DNA of 64,000 nucleotides. Origin: Ectocarpus siliculosus. Its lineage: Eukaryota; Sar; Phaeophyceae; Ectocarpales; Ectocarpaceae. Where the stretch lies: assembly GCA_000310025.1 (NCBI GenBank), contig FN649726.1:1797634-1861633 (forward strand), read 5' to 3'. The position numbers and the translations under genes were made by a program. Below are positions 43,901 through 49,489 of the stretch, piece by piece. The notes beneath the pieces are model-generated. The model made no database searches and had not been told where the DNA came from. It saw nothing but the letters and a program-made list of their open reading frames with translations. How positions within the stretch are numbered: the first letter of the stretch is position 1; each line of letters starts with the position of its first letter.

Positions 43901-46774
43901 TCCTCATGTGACTTTTTTCTCGTCGTTTTTTTCCTTTTGCTGCCAGGCTGGCGTTGTTCTTGTCCTTCGTGGCAAAGAGTTGCTCAAACCTCCACTCCAC
44001 CACGGACGAATTTCCGAACCAATGTGAATCTGTGCGTCATGTACACCGGCCTTCCCTCTCCTCTCCCCCCCCTCCCCCTCGCGCAATAGGTGCCCCGGAT
44101 GTTTCGGTTGACGTGGGCGGCGAGACCGAGGGCATCTTTGCCGCAACCTCGGGAGAAGCGCCGTTGGTCGACGTTGCTGGTGAGTTGAACGTGCGCTTGA
44201 GGTGGTTGGTTGGTTCACTGGCAAGGTATTAGCTTTGAGCGGATTCAATGTCTGCTTCACAGTGGCTGTTCGATGTAGTAAAGAGCTCATTGTGTTTTGT
44301 GTGTCTGGGTTGCGAGGGTGTCGTCGACAAGGTTCGACGTGCGCTCATTTTCGTTTGTTTGTTGATCGTGACGAGTTTTCTAGCTGACGGGTGTAGAGTT
44401 AGGTTAACCGAAGCCTTCACCTGTAGAAGCGCGAAGCGTTAGATGCAGCCGGTTGATGTGGCACGCGTGCGTAGCTGCCTCTCTATGGGTTTCCGCCCGT
44501 ACTCCTTCTTAGCGGTTACATATGAATGTTGTTGTGGTTCAAGGCCGGCAGGCACACGAATGGTGCCTACCCGCTGACTGGTGCTTGCCCCCCCCCCCCC
44601 CAACCCCATAACCCCCTCTACCGACCCCCCTATTACCCCGCCGCCTCACCGCCAACAGCGCCGGGCGTAGAGGCGTCCGCCTCCGCACCGGCCCTGTCCG
44701 TGTCCGCCCCCAGCGACGACGCTGTCAATTCCTCGGGGCTCGATAGCTCCAGGCTGTCGGCCGCCTTTGGCGCGGCTCTCGGAGCCGTCGACGACGGCGG
44801 TGCCGTCAGCGAGGGTGACATCGACGTTGGGAGCGGCAGCGCCGCTCTGCCGGCGTACGGGGAGGTCGAGGGAGGAGCGGCGACTGGTATTCCCGGGGTT
44901 AACCCTGGGACCACCGCCGGCGTAGCGGCCGACGCAGGTGTGAAATAAGGAGACGTGAAGAGGCCGGCCGTGTTTTACGATACACAAGTTTTTGTTGGGC
45001 GAGAGTTTGCGTGGCTAGTTCGTTGTTTACGGTGCAACGTGTTTGCCCTTGAAGCCGGTGGCAAGAATTGCTGTGGTGTGTCGGTGGCTTCCTGTATCCG
45101 TCTAGCTGCTGCAGACGCCGCGTCTCTGCGACGAGATTCGAATCTGTGACTGCTGTTGTTGTTTCGTCACGCGTTAAACGAGTTATTTGTTCACTTACGC
45201 CGTTCTATGTACGTCCTCGTGTCCTACGAGCGCCTTGTCTCTCACCCCCTGCCGCCCCGTGTCTGCTGCTGCTGCTGCTGTAACCGGAACGAACCTGATT
45301 CAACAACAACCCCTGCTCGCCGCAGACGCACCGGGAAGCGCTTTGAGCTTCGAGAAGAAGCTCGTGGCCGCTCTCGACGCGGCCGGCGTGCCCGTCGCCG
45401 AAGACGACAAGCCGCCGGCTGCCTCCGGGGTAGAGGCCCCTAGCCCCGCTGATGCGGCGGAGGCCCCCGCCCCCGCCCCCCGCATCAAGGAGCGCAAGAA
45501 GTCCGGAGGCGTGTTCGGGTATCTGTTCGGAGGCGGCGGTGTGAAGCGCGAGGAGGATGCTTACGAGTTCCCCGAGGAACAGACTGCGGACGGTGAGTGC
45601 GGTAGGCAGGGAGGGAGAGGCGGAGGGAAGGAGGGAGGTACAGCAGGGGCGATGCCAAGCCAGTTTGCCTTGGCAGGATTTGTCGATTAAGTAAACACGT
45701 TGGATAAGGCATGGAATCGGGGAAGTTGGGTTGTGGTTAGGGAATAGGGTCTGCGTCCCCCCTCCCTGTTGTACTTGCTCGTAAACTTATTCATCTCGCG
45801 AAGGCGGTCCTGCCAAGCCGTGGGTGGGGAATGATCGCAGGCAGAGTCTTTTTTTTGGAGGAACGAGAGTGCGATCAGAGTGCGCCCGCGATATTTTTGG
45901 GTCCCCAGGAGGGGGGGGGGGGGGGAGGGGGGGGCTTGTAGTTCGCAGAAGCCTGCATAGGGGTGCGTCCTCTCGACCTACGCGTTGGGTGAGCAGTAGC
46001 CCCCACCCGTCCATGGGATGTTGCGTGTCATCGTTCGGAGGTTAAGCATGAGAACCCTCTTCGGATGCGGCGCTTTGTATGAAGTGCTAGACTACTTTGC
46101 CGCGCTTAACTTCATCCGTGTTGCATCTAGATAAATACACCCAAGACCAACGACGTCTACGTCCAAGTGCAAGTGATGCCTACCCCCCAAGTACGTACGA
46201 CCAGCATCTTCTTCCTTCCTTTTTCTGACGCCATGTTCCCCATCCTATGTTTTATGTTTCGCTCCGTCCAACGACACGATGCCGACACAATGACTGATGG
46301 ATCGATCAACCGACCGACCGAGCAGCGCCCAAAGATGCCGCCACGGAGGCCGGCGACGGAACGGCCTCTGGCCTGAACGCTTCGGCGGCGGCGTGGACCC
46401 CCGGGGGGGGGAGCTCGGGTACCTACATGGAAGTCTCGGCCACGGCACCCCCACCGATGGACGTCGGCGCGGGGGAACCGGCCGCCGCCGGCGGCGAAGG
46501 AAACATGCTGACGTCTATTCTTTTCGGCTCCGGGAAGGACGGAGAAGCGCCGTCGTCGACGGTCCAGCCCCCTGACGCTGCGGCCGTTGAGGCGGCGGCT
46601 AGCGCGGAGGGGTCCCCTGAGAAGAAGGGCGGCGTGTTCGGCTTCATCGAGAAGGTTGCGGAAGCGGTGGGCCTCGTTTCTTCGGACGACGAGGACGAAG
46701 GGGAGACCAAGCCCGCTGCTGATGCCGCCGCCGCCGCCGCTTCGACGACCAGCCCTGCCGCTGCTGCTAAGTAA
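4770..46774 (+). CDS. Giant modular acylated repeat protein, 52 coding exons, about 5,803 residues
   Basis: I traced 52 exons, given as separate entries, whose lengths sum to 17,412 nt with every GT-AG junction in phase (0 or 1 only) and a single stop at 46772-46774. The N-terminus MGCAPS plus seven Cys in the first 31 residues predicts N-myristoylation and palmitoylation. A low-complexity Ser/Gly/Pro region follows (residues about 118-422). Next comes a long array alternating head exons (nonapeptides such as VPDVSGDVS and VPDVSGSLK, then a conserved block with KMPSVEGG, VTAPDVKVEGG and a Gly/Ala/Val hydrophobic stretch ending LSGDKPDAE) and tail exons (VPSVDVKKPKKGLFGGLFG). I count 16 hydrophobic segments and 17 clear plus 4 divergent basic tails. 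All Cys seen lie at the N-terminus, and the array is almost free of Cys, Trp and His. A membrane- or lipid-bound scaffold is inferred. The style recalls AHNAK, but homology is unproven. The gene may be alternatively spliced. Confidence 0.8.
7167..7283 (+). CDS. Giant gene exon 2 (residues 54-92)
   Basis: A phase 1-1 exon between ctacag and gtaagc. It encodes a Gly/His-rich linker with SAGDKP and SGKIETG, which echo the LSGDKP and SKGKIE motifs of the array and support membership in the same gene. Confidence 0.6.
8400..8474 (+). CDS. Giant gene exon 3 (residues 93-117)
   Basis: A phase 1-1 exon between ccctgcag and gtgcgt, encoding a short linker (MAHGEESKMDVNVVAPSG). The ATG at 8414 inside it is an alternative start if exons 1-2 belong to another transcript. 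Confidence 0.65.
9671..10584 (+). CDS. Giant gene exon 4: Ser/Gly/Pro low-complexity domain (residues 118-422)
   Basis: A phase 1-0 exon. It encodes a disordered region with a local tandem repeat of the type VDAPSMSGGG at about 9945-10130, then Ala/Ser/Pro-rich sequence ending GGGAPNVE before gtgaac. The frame stays open for some 150 nt past the donor, but the sequence becomes an Arg/Pro-rich C tract that I treat as intron. Confidence 0.75.
10893..10949 (+). CDS. Giant gene exon 5 (residues 423-441)
   Basis: A 19-codon phase 0-0 exon between gtttcag and gttcgt. It encodes GSVDVPGADANVPEMRDPK, an early, divergent relative of the VPD repeats. Confidence 0.6.
11261..11357 (+). CDS. Giant gene exon 6 (residues 442-473)
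   Basis: A phase 0-1 exon after ttcacag. It carries SMPSVEGGAALP, a divergent copy of the KMPSVEGGVGGELP block found in later heads. Confidence 0.65.
11681..12100 (+). CDS. Giant gene exon 7 (residues 474-613)
   Basis: A phase 1-1 exon after ctctgtgcag, ending before gtgagt. It is less repetitive: a helical part (ILHSIADSMRETAG and ITASVAEAAQVAGWGVQG) is followed by Ala/Val/Asp repeats and LTLPSGDADVG. It may be the ancestral, pre-amplification part. Confidence 0.7.
12541..12629 (+). CDS. Giant gene exon 8: divergent basic tail (residues 614-643)
   Basis: A phase 1-0 exon after tctgtttcag. It encodes SAKRKSGKFFGGLFGRKNS, the first and most divergent relative of the KKPKKGLFGGLFG tail. Confidence 0.75.
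13119..13173 (+). CDS. Giant gene exon 9 (residues 644-661)
   Basis: A phase 0-1 mini-exon between gaacgcag and gtgagt, encoding DADADVDAAVDVSVP. It corresponds to the first third of a head split over exons 9-11. Confidence 0.65.
13560..13691 (+). CDS. Giant gene exon 10 (residues 662-705)
   Basis: A phase 1-1 exon after ccttttcag and before gtgagt. It contains EMPTVGGDGTLPPADLSLPS and VDAPSVDAS, the middle part of a three-exon head. Confidence 0.7.
14025..14170 (+). CDS. Giant gene exon 11: first Gly-zipper head end (residues 706-754)
   Basis: A phase 1-0 exon after gttacag. It has DAPDVKVEGGSLTG, then an Ala/Gly hydrophobic stretch (ASVGAAALGAIGLYG) and SGKADAE, the divergent founder-like copy of the segment repeated 15 more times downstream. 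Confidence 0.75.
14545..14871 (+). CDS. Giant gene exon 12: first long tail (residues 755-863)
   Basis: A phase 0-0 exon after tacgcag. VPSGDASVEVPG repeats, DASLPSASVEVPS and GDLSADVGAKAPDVPS lead to QKPKKGLFGGLFGSSKGKIE at the end. Confidence 0.85.
15346..15450 (+). repeat. (GACAGA)n microsatellite in giant-gene intron 12
   Basis: About 100 nt of GACAGA/GAGAGA hexamers, purine-only on the plus strand apart from the C. It lies in the intron between exons 12 and 13. Confidence 0.9.
15588..15917 (+). CDS. Giant gene exon 13: single-exon head (residues 864-973)
   Basis: A phase 0-0 exon after tcccccag. It runs VPDADVSADASLP to the Gly/Ala segment (LAAGGAAALAGVGAAVG) and LSGDKPDVE, and is the first head fused into one exon. 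Confidence 0.85.
15975..16127 (+). repeat. Two tandem copies of a 76-bp unit in intron 13
   Basis: The unit starting aattacagaaaaaattgtg at 15975 recurs at 16051 with few differences. There is no coding role. Confidence 0.85.
16441..16498 (+). CDS. Giant gene exon 14 (residues 974-992)
   Basis: A phase 0-1 mini-exon between atgacgcag and gtaaga. It encodes VPDADVDVSAPSVDVNVPS, the start of a head completed by exon 15. Confidence 0.75.
16587..16605 (+). repeat. Interstitial telomere-like (GGGTTA)3 tract
   Basis: Three perfect GGGTTA units plus one G lie inside the intron between exons 14 and 15. TTAGGG is a common telomere unit, and the one I expect for brown algae. Confidence 0.8.
16635..16739 (+). 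repeat. Two tandem copies of a ~50-bp unit in intron 14
   Basis: The unit with ctatcgtgattcagaagtct and atcaaaaatgtcatggaaa is repeated directly, with a small deletion in the second copy. It adjoins the telomere-like tract. Confidence 0.85.
17790..18229 (+). CDS. Giant gene exon 15: head (residues 993-1139)
   Basis: A phase 1-0 exon after ggacaacag. It carries nonapeptide repeats, LAGKMHSVEGGVGGELPSG, DVKVEGGDTSLTAGLAAGG and LSGDKPDAE before gtgcgt. Confidence 0.85.
18581..18700 (+). CDS. Giant gene exon 16: 40-residue tail (residues 1140-1179)
   Basis: A phase 0-0 exon after gttttacag. LPSGDVDASVSVPDVPSVD is followed by KKPKKGMFGGLFGSGKAKVE. Confidence 0.85.
19311..19775 (+). CDS. Giant gene exon 17: head (residues 1180-1334)
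   Basis: A phase 0-0 exon after tgtgccag. Several nonapeptides (VPDVSADVS type) are followed by the conserved 3' block and Gly-zipper segment. Confidence 0.85.
20113..20232 (+). CDS. Giant gene exon 18: 40-residue tail (residues 1335-1374)
   Basis: A phase 0-0 near-copy of exon 16 with KKPKKGLFGGLFGSGKAKVE. It lies in a tandemly duplicated genomic block. Confidence 0.85.
20794..21285 (+). CDS. Giant gene exon 19: head (residues 1375-1538)
   Basis: A phase 0-0 exon after cgtgccag. It has nonapeptides including SGSVDVPDV and SGSLKVPDV, then the Gly-zipper block. Confidence 0.85.
21743..21856 (+). CDS. Giant gene exon 20: 38-residue tail (residues 1539-1576)
   Basis: A phase 0-0 exon after aattccag. 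It is a shortened tail with DASVDVKKPKKGLFGGLFG and SKAKIE. Confidence 0.85.
22277..22999 (+). CDS. Giant gene exon 21: fused head + tail (residues 1577-1817)
   Basis: A phase 0-0 exon after ctacag. A complete head runs without an intron into a linker (VGDVSADIDVKMDDVDAKAP) and a basic tail LKPRKGLFGLSFKKLSGKK before gttagt. It is one of the exons where the head/tail intron is absent. Confidence 0.85.
23270..23483 (+). CDS. Giant gene exon 22 (residues 1818-1888)
   Basis: A phase 0-1 exon after tgccacag. VPDADVAVPDVSGDVS repeats end DGKIPSVDVS before gtaagt. It opens the three-exon head of exons 22-24. Confidence 0.85.
24061..24915 (+). CDS. Giant gene exon 23: 44-residue tandem repeats (residues 1889-2173)
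   Basis: A phase 1-1 exon after gttgttgtag. After SGEISGSAPELPS it contains four copies (the last ones partial) of a 132-nt unit with VPSVDVDAPSLGVDLPSG and VPSVEASAPSVDVE, and ends before gtgagc. Confidence 0.85.
24241..24850 (+). repeat. 132-bp coding minisatellite (44-residue unit) in exon 23
   Basis: The period is measured directly: cagtggatg precedes gaagtaccgtccgttgacg at 24361 and again at 24493, 132 nt later, and again downstream. Two inner copies are nearly identical. Confidence 0.9.
25181..25446 (+). CDS. Giant gene exon 24: Gly-zipper head end (residues 2174-2262)
   Basis: A phase 1-0 exon after tctttccag, starting GGVDVPSVDINAPSGSVEVP and ending LSGDKPDAE. It is the third part of the split head. 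Confidence 0.85.
25968..26087 (+). CDS. Giant gene exon 25: tail (residues 2263-2302)
   Basis: A phase 0-0, 40-codon tail after ggttcag, with KKPKKGLFGGLFGSSKGKIE. Confidence 0.85.
26676..27398 (+). CDS. Giant gene exon 26: long head (residues 2303-2543)
   Basis: A phase 0-0 exon after gccgcag. About 18 repeat units, mostly nine residues with a few seven-residue variants, alternate SGDVS and SGSLK types. The conserved Gly-zipper block follows. Confidence 0.85.
27719..27847 (+). CDS. Giant gene exon 27: tail, SFKKPS type (residues 2544-2586)
   Basis: A phase 0-0, 43-codon tail after tgttccag with the alternative ending GLFGGLSFKKPSLKGKAK before gttaga. Confidence 0.85.
28027..28689 (+). CDS. 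Giant gene exon 28: long tail with 11-mer repeats (residues 2587-2807)
   Basis: A phase 0-0 exon after ttgcag. SGALPDVSASVPDASVDAS-type repeats give way to DASLPSASVDVPSAEVDAS, then 11-residue units (GDLSADVGSKV, GDLKADLSAKM) and KKPKKGLFGSIFGSSKGKIE. There is no Gly-zipper segment. Confidence 0.85.
29398..29895 (+). CDS. Giant gene exon 29: head (residues 2808-2973)
   Basis: A phase 0-0 exon after gccgcag. The conserved block is shortened: VEGGVGGELPSG is missing, so KMPEMPSGDVSVTAP reads straight on. The Gly-zipper segment is intact. Confidence 0.85.
30128..30247 (+). CDS. Giant gene exon 30: tail (residues 2974-3013)
   Basis: A phase 0-0, 40-codon tail after tttgcag, with NKPKKGLFGGLFGSSKAKIE. 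Confidence 0.85.
31061..31687 (+). CDS. Giant gene exon 31: head (residues 3014-3222)
   Basis: A phase 0-0 exon after taccacag, with nonapeptide repeats followed by the full conserved block and Gly-zipper. Confidence 0.85.
32098..32214 (+). CDS. Giant gene exon 32: 39-residue tail (residues 3223-3261)
   Basis: A phase 0-0 exon after tttgcag, ending KKPKKGLFGGLFGSKAKIE. Confidence 0.85.
32602..33417 (+). CDS. Giant gene exon 33: long head (residues 3262-3533)
   Basis: A phase 0-0 exon after gccacag. Its run of SGSVDVPDMSGDVSLPGV units also occurs in exon 41, showing block transfer between heads. It ends before gtgaga. Confidence 0.85.
33645..33773 (+). CDS. Giant gene exon 34: tail, SFKKP type (residues 3534-3576)
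   Basis: A phase 0-0, 43-codon tail after cttgttcag, with KKPKRGLFGGLSFKKPPLKG. Confidence 0.85.
34050..34616 (+). CDS. Giant gene exon 35: long tail with 11-mers (residues 3577-3765)
   Basis: A phase 0-0 exon after ggcacag. It has three 11-residue amphipathic units (GDLSADVGAKV, GELSADVGGKV, DDLKADVGGKV), then KKPKRGLFGGLSFKKPSGKT. Confidence 0.85.
34882..35035 (+). CDS. Giant gene exon 36 (residues 3766-3816)
   Basis: A phase 0-1 exon after gttgcag and before gtaagt, paralogous to exon 22 (VPDADVTVPDVS ... DADMPSVDVSS). Confidence 0.85.
35564..35784. mobile_element. 221-bp MITE with ~50-bp terminal inverted repeats and TA target duplication
   Basis: The left end (35564 onward, taccgtatatgacac) and right end (to 35784, gtgtcatacacggta) are inverted copies of each other over about 50 bp with a few mismatches. 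Both include the stretch reading ccgattttcaaagctc on one strand. TA dinucleotides at both outer ends suggest a Tc1/mariner-type target duplication. No transposase is inside. The element abuts the splice acceptor of giant-gene exon 37. Confidence 0.8.
35786..35911 (+). CDS. Giant gene exon 37: truncated, possibly decaying (residues 3817-3858)
   Basis: This is the paralogue of the start of exon 23 (GGDIAGSAGEVPS, VAVDIPSAG). Compared with exon 23, one extra base in the run near 35913-35920 shifts the frame. A gtaaaa donor at 35912 lies just upstream of it and restores phase 1 into exon 38. Homology without that donor continues in another frame to 36005. The acceptor is bordered by the MITE. The exon may be used truncated, or skipped. 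Confidence 0.5.
36096..36361 (+). CDS. Giant gene exon 38: Gly-zipper head end (residues 3859-3947)
   Basis: A phase 1-0 exon after cattgcag, and a close copy of exon 24. It is phase-compatible with either exon 36 or exon 37. Confidence 0.85.
36530..36658 (+). CDS. Giant gene exon 39: tail, KSKFGLKKPS type (residues 3948-3990)
   Basis: A phase 0-0, 43-codon tail after cacggcag. KKPKKSKFGLKKPSFMKKGK is the most Lys-rich tail. It is duplicated as exon 44. Confidence 0.85.
36884..37291 (+). CDS. Giant gene exon 40: 11-mer tail (residues 3991-4126)
   Basis: A phase 0-0, 136-codon exon after gttacag. DASLPSASVDVPSAEVDAS is followed by three 11-mers and KKPKKGLFGGLSFKKPSGKT. It is duplicated as exon 45. 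Confidence 0.85.
37581..38423 (+). CDS. Giant gene exon 41: long head (residues 4127-4407)
   Basis: A phase 0-0 exon after gaacag, starting GPDVGASVPDV. It has a long nonapeptide array and then the Gly-zipper block. It shares an internal block with exon 33. Confidence 0.85.
39098..39217 (+). CDS. Giant gene exon 42: tail (residues 4408-4447)
   Basis: A phase 0-0, 40-codon tail after ctgtcag, with EKPKKGLFGGLFGSSKAKIE. Confidence 0.85.
39489..40418 (+). CDS. Giant gene exon 43: chimeric 11-mer + head (residues 4448-4757)
   Basis: A phase 0-0 exon after cccgcag. It opens with an 11-mer segment (DDLSADVGAKVGDLKADLEA) normally found only in tails, lacks KKPKKG, and continues into a long nonapeptide array and Gly-zipper block. 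Confidence 0.85.
40582..40710 (+). CDS. Giant gene exon 44: copy of exon 39 (residues 4758-4800)
   Basis: A phase 0-0 exon, almost identical to exon 39 at the nucleotide level, with Ala replacing the first Thr. Confidence 0.85.
40936..41343 (+). CDS. Giant gene exon 45: copy of exon 40 (residues 4801-4936)
   Basis: A phase 0-0, 136-codon exon, nearly identical to exon 40 (differences such as VDTSIDVPS at the start). The preceding intron is also duplicated at the same 225-nt length. Confidence 0.85.
41747..41950 (+). CDS. Giant gene exon 46: minimal head (residues 4937-5004)
   Basis: A phase 0-0, 68-codon exon after tactag. It has VPDVPDVPSVEGGVGGELPS directly before the Gly-zipper block, so the nonapeptide array is absent. 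Confidence 0.85.
42306..43496 (+). CDS. Giant gene exon 47: largest exon, fused head + divergent tail (residues 5005-5401)
   Basis: A phase 0-0, 397-codon exon after atccag. It has the longest nonapeptide array, then the Gly-zipper segment, then LPEGDVKPNSLPEFDANVTT and a basic end KRSKRGSFSKILKPFGYMKK before gtgagt. Confidence 0.85.
43765..43888 (+). CDS. Giant gene exon 48 (residues 5402-5442)
   Basis: A phase 0-1 exon after gggcgcag and before gtacgc. It encodes a Ser-rich start, then VDAASAIDVEAPSFTADVPV. Array regularity is lost from here on. Confidence 0.75.
44090..44179 (+). CDS. Giant gene exon 49 (residues 5443-5472)
   Basis: A phase 1-1, 90-nt exon after gcaatag, encoding APDVSVDVGGETEGIFAATS. 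Small, but both splice sites and phase fit. Confidence 0.7.
44659..44937 (+). CDS. Giant gene exon 50 (residues 5473-5565)
   Basis: A phase 1-1 exon after gccaacag and before gtgtga. It encodes Ala/Ser/Gly/Asp-rich, low-complexity acidic sequence. Confidence 0.7.
45326..45592 (+). CDS. Giant gene exon 51: divergent basic tail (residues 5566-5654)
   Basis: A phase 1-1 exon after tcgccgcag and before gtgagt. It has a helical LSFEKKLVAALDAAGVPV, then KERKKSGGVFGYLFGGGGVK, a recognisable relative of KKPKKGLFGGLFG. Confidence 0.75.
46326..46774 (+). CDS. Giant gene exon 52: C-terminus (residues 5655-5803)
   Basis: A phase 1 start after cgagcag and a TAA stop at 46772-46774. It contains MLTSILFGSGKDGE, PEKKGGVFGFIEKVAEAVG (last weak tail relative), an acidic patch SSDDEDEGE and an Ala-rich end. 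Several upstream acceptors are possible; this one keeps phase. Confidence 0.75.
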
Positions 46775-48889
46775 AAGAAAAAGGAAGATAACGTACACTC
46801 GCTGTGCGTCGCACTCGGGGGCGGGTGCGTGTGCAAATTGTTTTTGTATGGTTAGGCGGCGGGCTGGCTCTTGAGGCGGTTCTCGCGGTCGCGTGTTGAA
46901 ATGGCATTTATTCTCTCTGGGGGGGGCGAGCGCTAAGGCCACCGGTGGCGGGAGCGGTGTAAACCGCTCGGCCGGGGTGGTCGGAATGTCGTTGTTGCTT
47001 GATCGAGATGAGCTATGCATGTGGTACCAGGGTGGTAGTGTATTTCCGTGGGAGCTCGCCTCTCGGTCGTTTTGGACAGTCGACTGCGGCACGAACAAGG
47101 CAGGGAAGAAGCTCTTGTTTTGTCGTCGAGCTCTTGCCATGATGGGTGTGAGGTGCTTTGAGGCGGGAAGGGACTGTCTGACCCGTTTCGCTCTCTGCGT
47201 GTCGATTTTGTGTTCGTCAGAGGAGTTCGAGTACGGGGGGTGCGCCGAACGCGACATTCGTTTTCTTTTTTTCTTATTTCATGTGTTCTTGTTCTTTTTT
47301 TTTGTCATTTTCCCACTCTTCGAAAACCGTTCTCGTGAAGGCGATTGAATTTCGCGCACAGGCGAACGCATCGAGTACCATATGCATAGGAACCATAAAA
47401 ACTTTTCGATTCCAAGTCGTGGCTGGCGTAGTGTTCTCTTGTCACCGTTTTAGCTGCTGCAGGCGAGATACTTTGGTCGGGAGGGAGGGAACAAGAAATA
47501 GAGAGACGAACAACGAAAAATGGAGTCGCAAGAATTGTACTAAAGACTGTGTTTTGTACGTTAGCGCCGCATCGATCGATCCGTTCTTGCAGTCATAGTT
47601 AAATTTTCATATATATCCTGGTTGGCCTTAAATCCCTTGTCGGCTGGCGAATCGATTCGACGTTTGTTGTCTTTTCCTCTTGGGGGTCTGGAACGATCGC
47701 GAGTACAGTAGCTCGATTTGTCATGCTTTTTTTTTTTTTTTTCGCCACGTTTTTTCTCTACCTGTTTGCATTGTAGTTTTGGCGTGTTAGGCGTTGCTTG
47801 CTTCGTTATTTCACTATCCTGTAAGACCTAATGATAAGTTCGTCGTTGTCGTGTTACGAGATGTGTTGCCGGCGGTTGCCGGCGGGGGGGGGGGAGTGGG
47901 GATGGGAATATGGAGACATGATGTGTAGGTGGTGTGGAGAGAGGAAGAGACCCACTCTATTGGTACGCCGCGCTGTCGCTTCATGATCTGTCGCTCGCAC
48001 TTGCTACTTGGATAAAGAGTGAAGAGAAGTGTTGCGAGCCGAGATTTTGAGCGGAGGGGGTGGGGGGCGTAGAGGAATATAAGAATGTTTCGTCCGGAGT
48101 TTCGAGAGGGGAGGGGAGAGGATGGCATCGGTCGAAGGGCGGGCTACCTGTGGGAAGGGCTGTACGAAAACATGCCGTTTTGTTTTGGGTGCTGCGCGAT
48201 GGTGTATGTGAACCGGGGGTGACTCAGAATTGTCTGCATGCACGAAGGGTATTAGAGCAGACCTGTCCCTGACGCTCAGCTGGTTCGCGGCGTTTGGTTG
48301 TCGCTTCTAATGGAGGAGTTTGACCGTGATTCCCTCCAAGCACAGCAGTAAGTGCCTGGCGTCGTAGGTGCGCGATCGATCCTATATATTTTTTTTGTCT
48401 GTTTCTCATTCTCTCATGTAGGCACAATGGCACCATGACGAATTTTGCAGTCGGTGTCGTTTAACGACATATGGGAACAGAGAGAGGGGTAGATGAAGCA
48501 CCAACCGTGGGGGAGTGGGGGGTGTTCCGGTATTAAACGGTGGGCCATTTTAAAGTTTTCTTTGCCCAAGTTGATGCTGCTGTGTGCTGGCCTGACGCGG
48601 CTTGCACTCTATCGGTAATGGGGGTGTTTGGAGAGGGAACGGTAACGGTGAATGATTATTGTAGAACCACGGGCTTTTGTGTGAAGTACGTATGCTGGGC
48701 GAGGAGGGGCGGGCATGACGAGATTTGAATCGTCTTACAAAGGTGGCGTCTATTGGGCGGGATGGCTATTGATTACGCACGGCAAAACGTGCCATGAGGT
48801 TTGTAGCCACAGGGGAGGCGGGGGGGGAGGGGGGGGGGGGTGTCTAGGGACGGATCCGTGTGGATATATATATTTAGATATGTATTTAT
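46775..48889. other. 3' UTR/intergenic stretch, no coding exon seen
   Basis: It follows the giant-gene stop. It contains T-rich tracts and short G runs. Some short frames are open, but none has splice context or recognisable sequence. Part of it is presumably the 3' UTR. Confidence 0.5.
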
Positions 48890-48989
48890 NNNNNNNNNNN
48901 NNNNNNNNNNNNNNNNNNNNNNNNNNNNNNNNNNNNNNNNNNNNNNNNNNNNNNNNNNNNNNNNNNNNNNNNNNNNNNNNNNNNNNNNN
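48890..48989. other. Assembly gap, 100 N
   Basis: Exactly 100 N, the conventional length for a gap of unknown size. A G-rich tract precedes it at about 48810-48840. Confidence 0.99.
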
Positions 48990-49375
48990 GTGGGACGTTC
49001 AACTAGTTTCCTCTCATACAAATGGCTCTCTACATGCGCAGGTCTCGTCTCTTCTTTGATACGCGGTTTCTCCAAAGGTGGGCTTATCGTGTTGAAGTTC
49101 ATATCTTTCTCCGGTGGAGTATAAAACCGTGAGATGTGTTTTCCGTAGAACGGGAATTTTCCATGATGCCAATAGTCGTTGATTTCGACGTAGGTTGGAG
49201 AGCGTTTGTCTTGGTAGAGAATATCATCAGGTGAGTGGTGAGCACGTGGTTCGAACGTCTGGACATGTTGAAAGTGATCTGAATCATCTAATCTGTTTTT
49301 CTGTTCGTACAATGATCTCGCGTGGAAATGTTGCTCTGTTTTCAGGTTACTCTTCACCAAGAACGATCGTGGCAT
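48990..49375 (-). CDS. Partial SNAG-domain protein (Gfi1/Snail/INSM-type N-terminus), probably foreign
   Basis: On the minus strand an ATG at 49375, in context acaaaATGCC, begins MPRSFLVKS, the SNAG motif known from metazoan Snail, Gfi1 and INSM zinc-finger repressors, where it recruits LSD1/CoREST. About 128 codons are open before running into the N gap, rich in His, Tyr, Glu and Lys (for example DYWHHGKFPFYGKH). No zinc finger is visible, since these would lie in the gap. The segment is AT-richer than its surroundings and its residue usage differs from neighbouring genes. An animal contaminant contig placed by scaffolding is the likeliest explanation, with chance resemblance less likely. 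Confidence 0.45.
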
Positions 49376-49489
49376 TTTGTCCAATCAACCAACAAATAAA
49401 ATTCAAAAATTCTTTTCCACAAAAATCAACCTTGCGTTTCTCTCTCAAACCACCATATCAAAAGAAAAATGAAGGTTGGGGGGGGGGGG

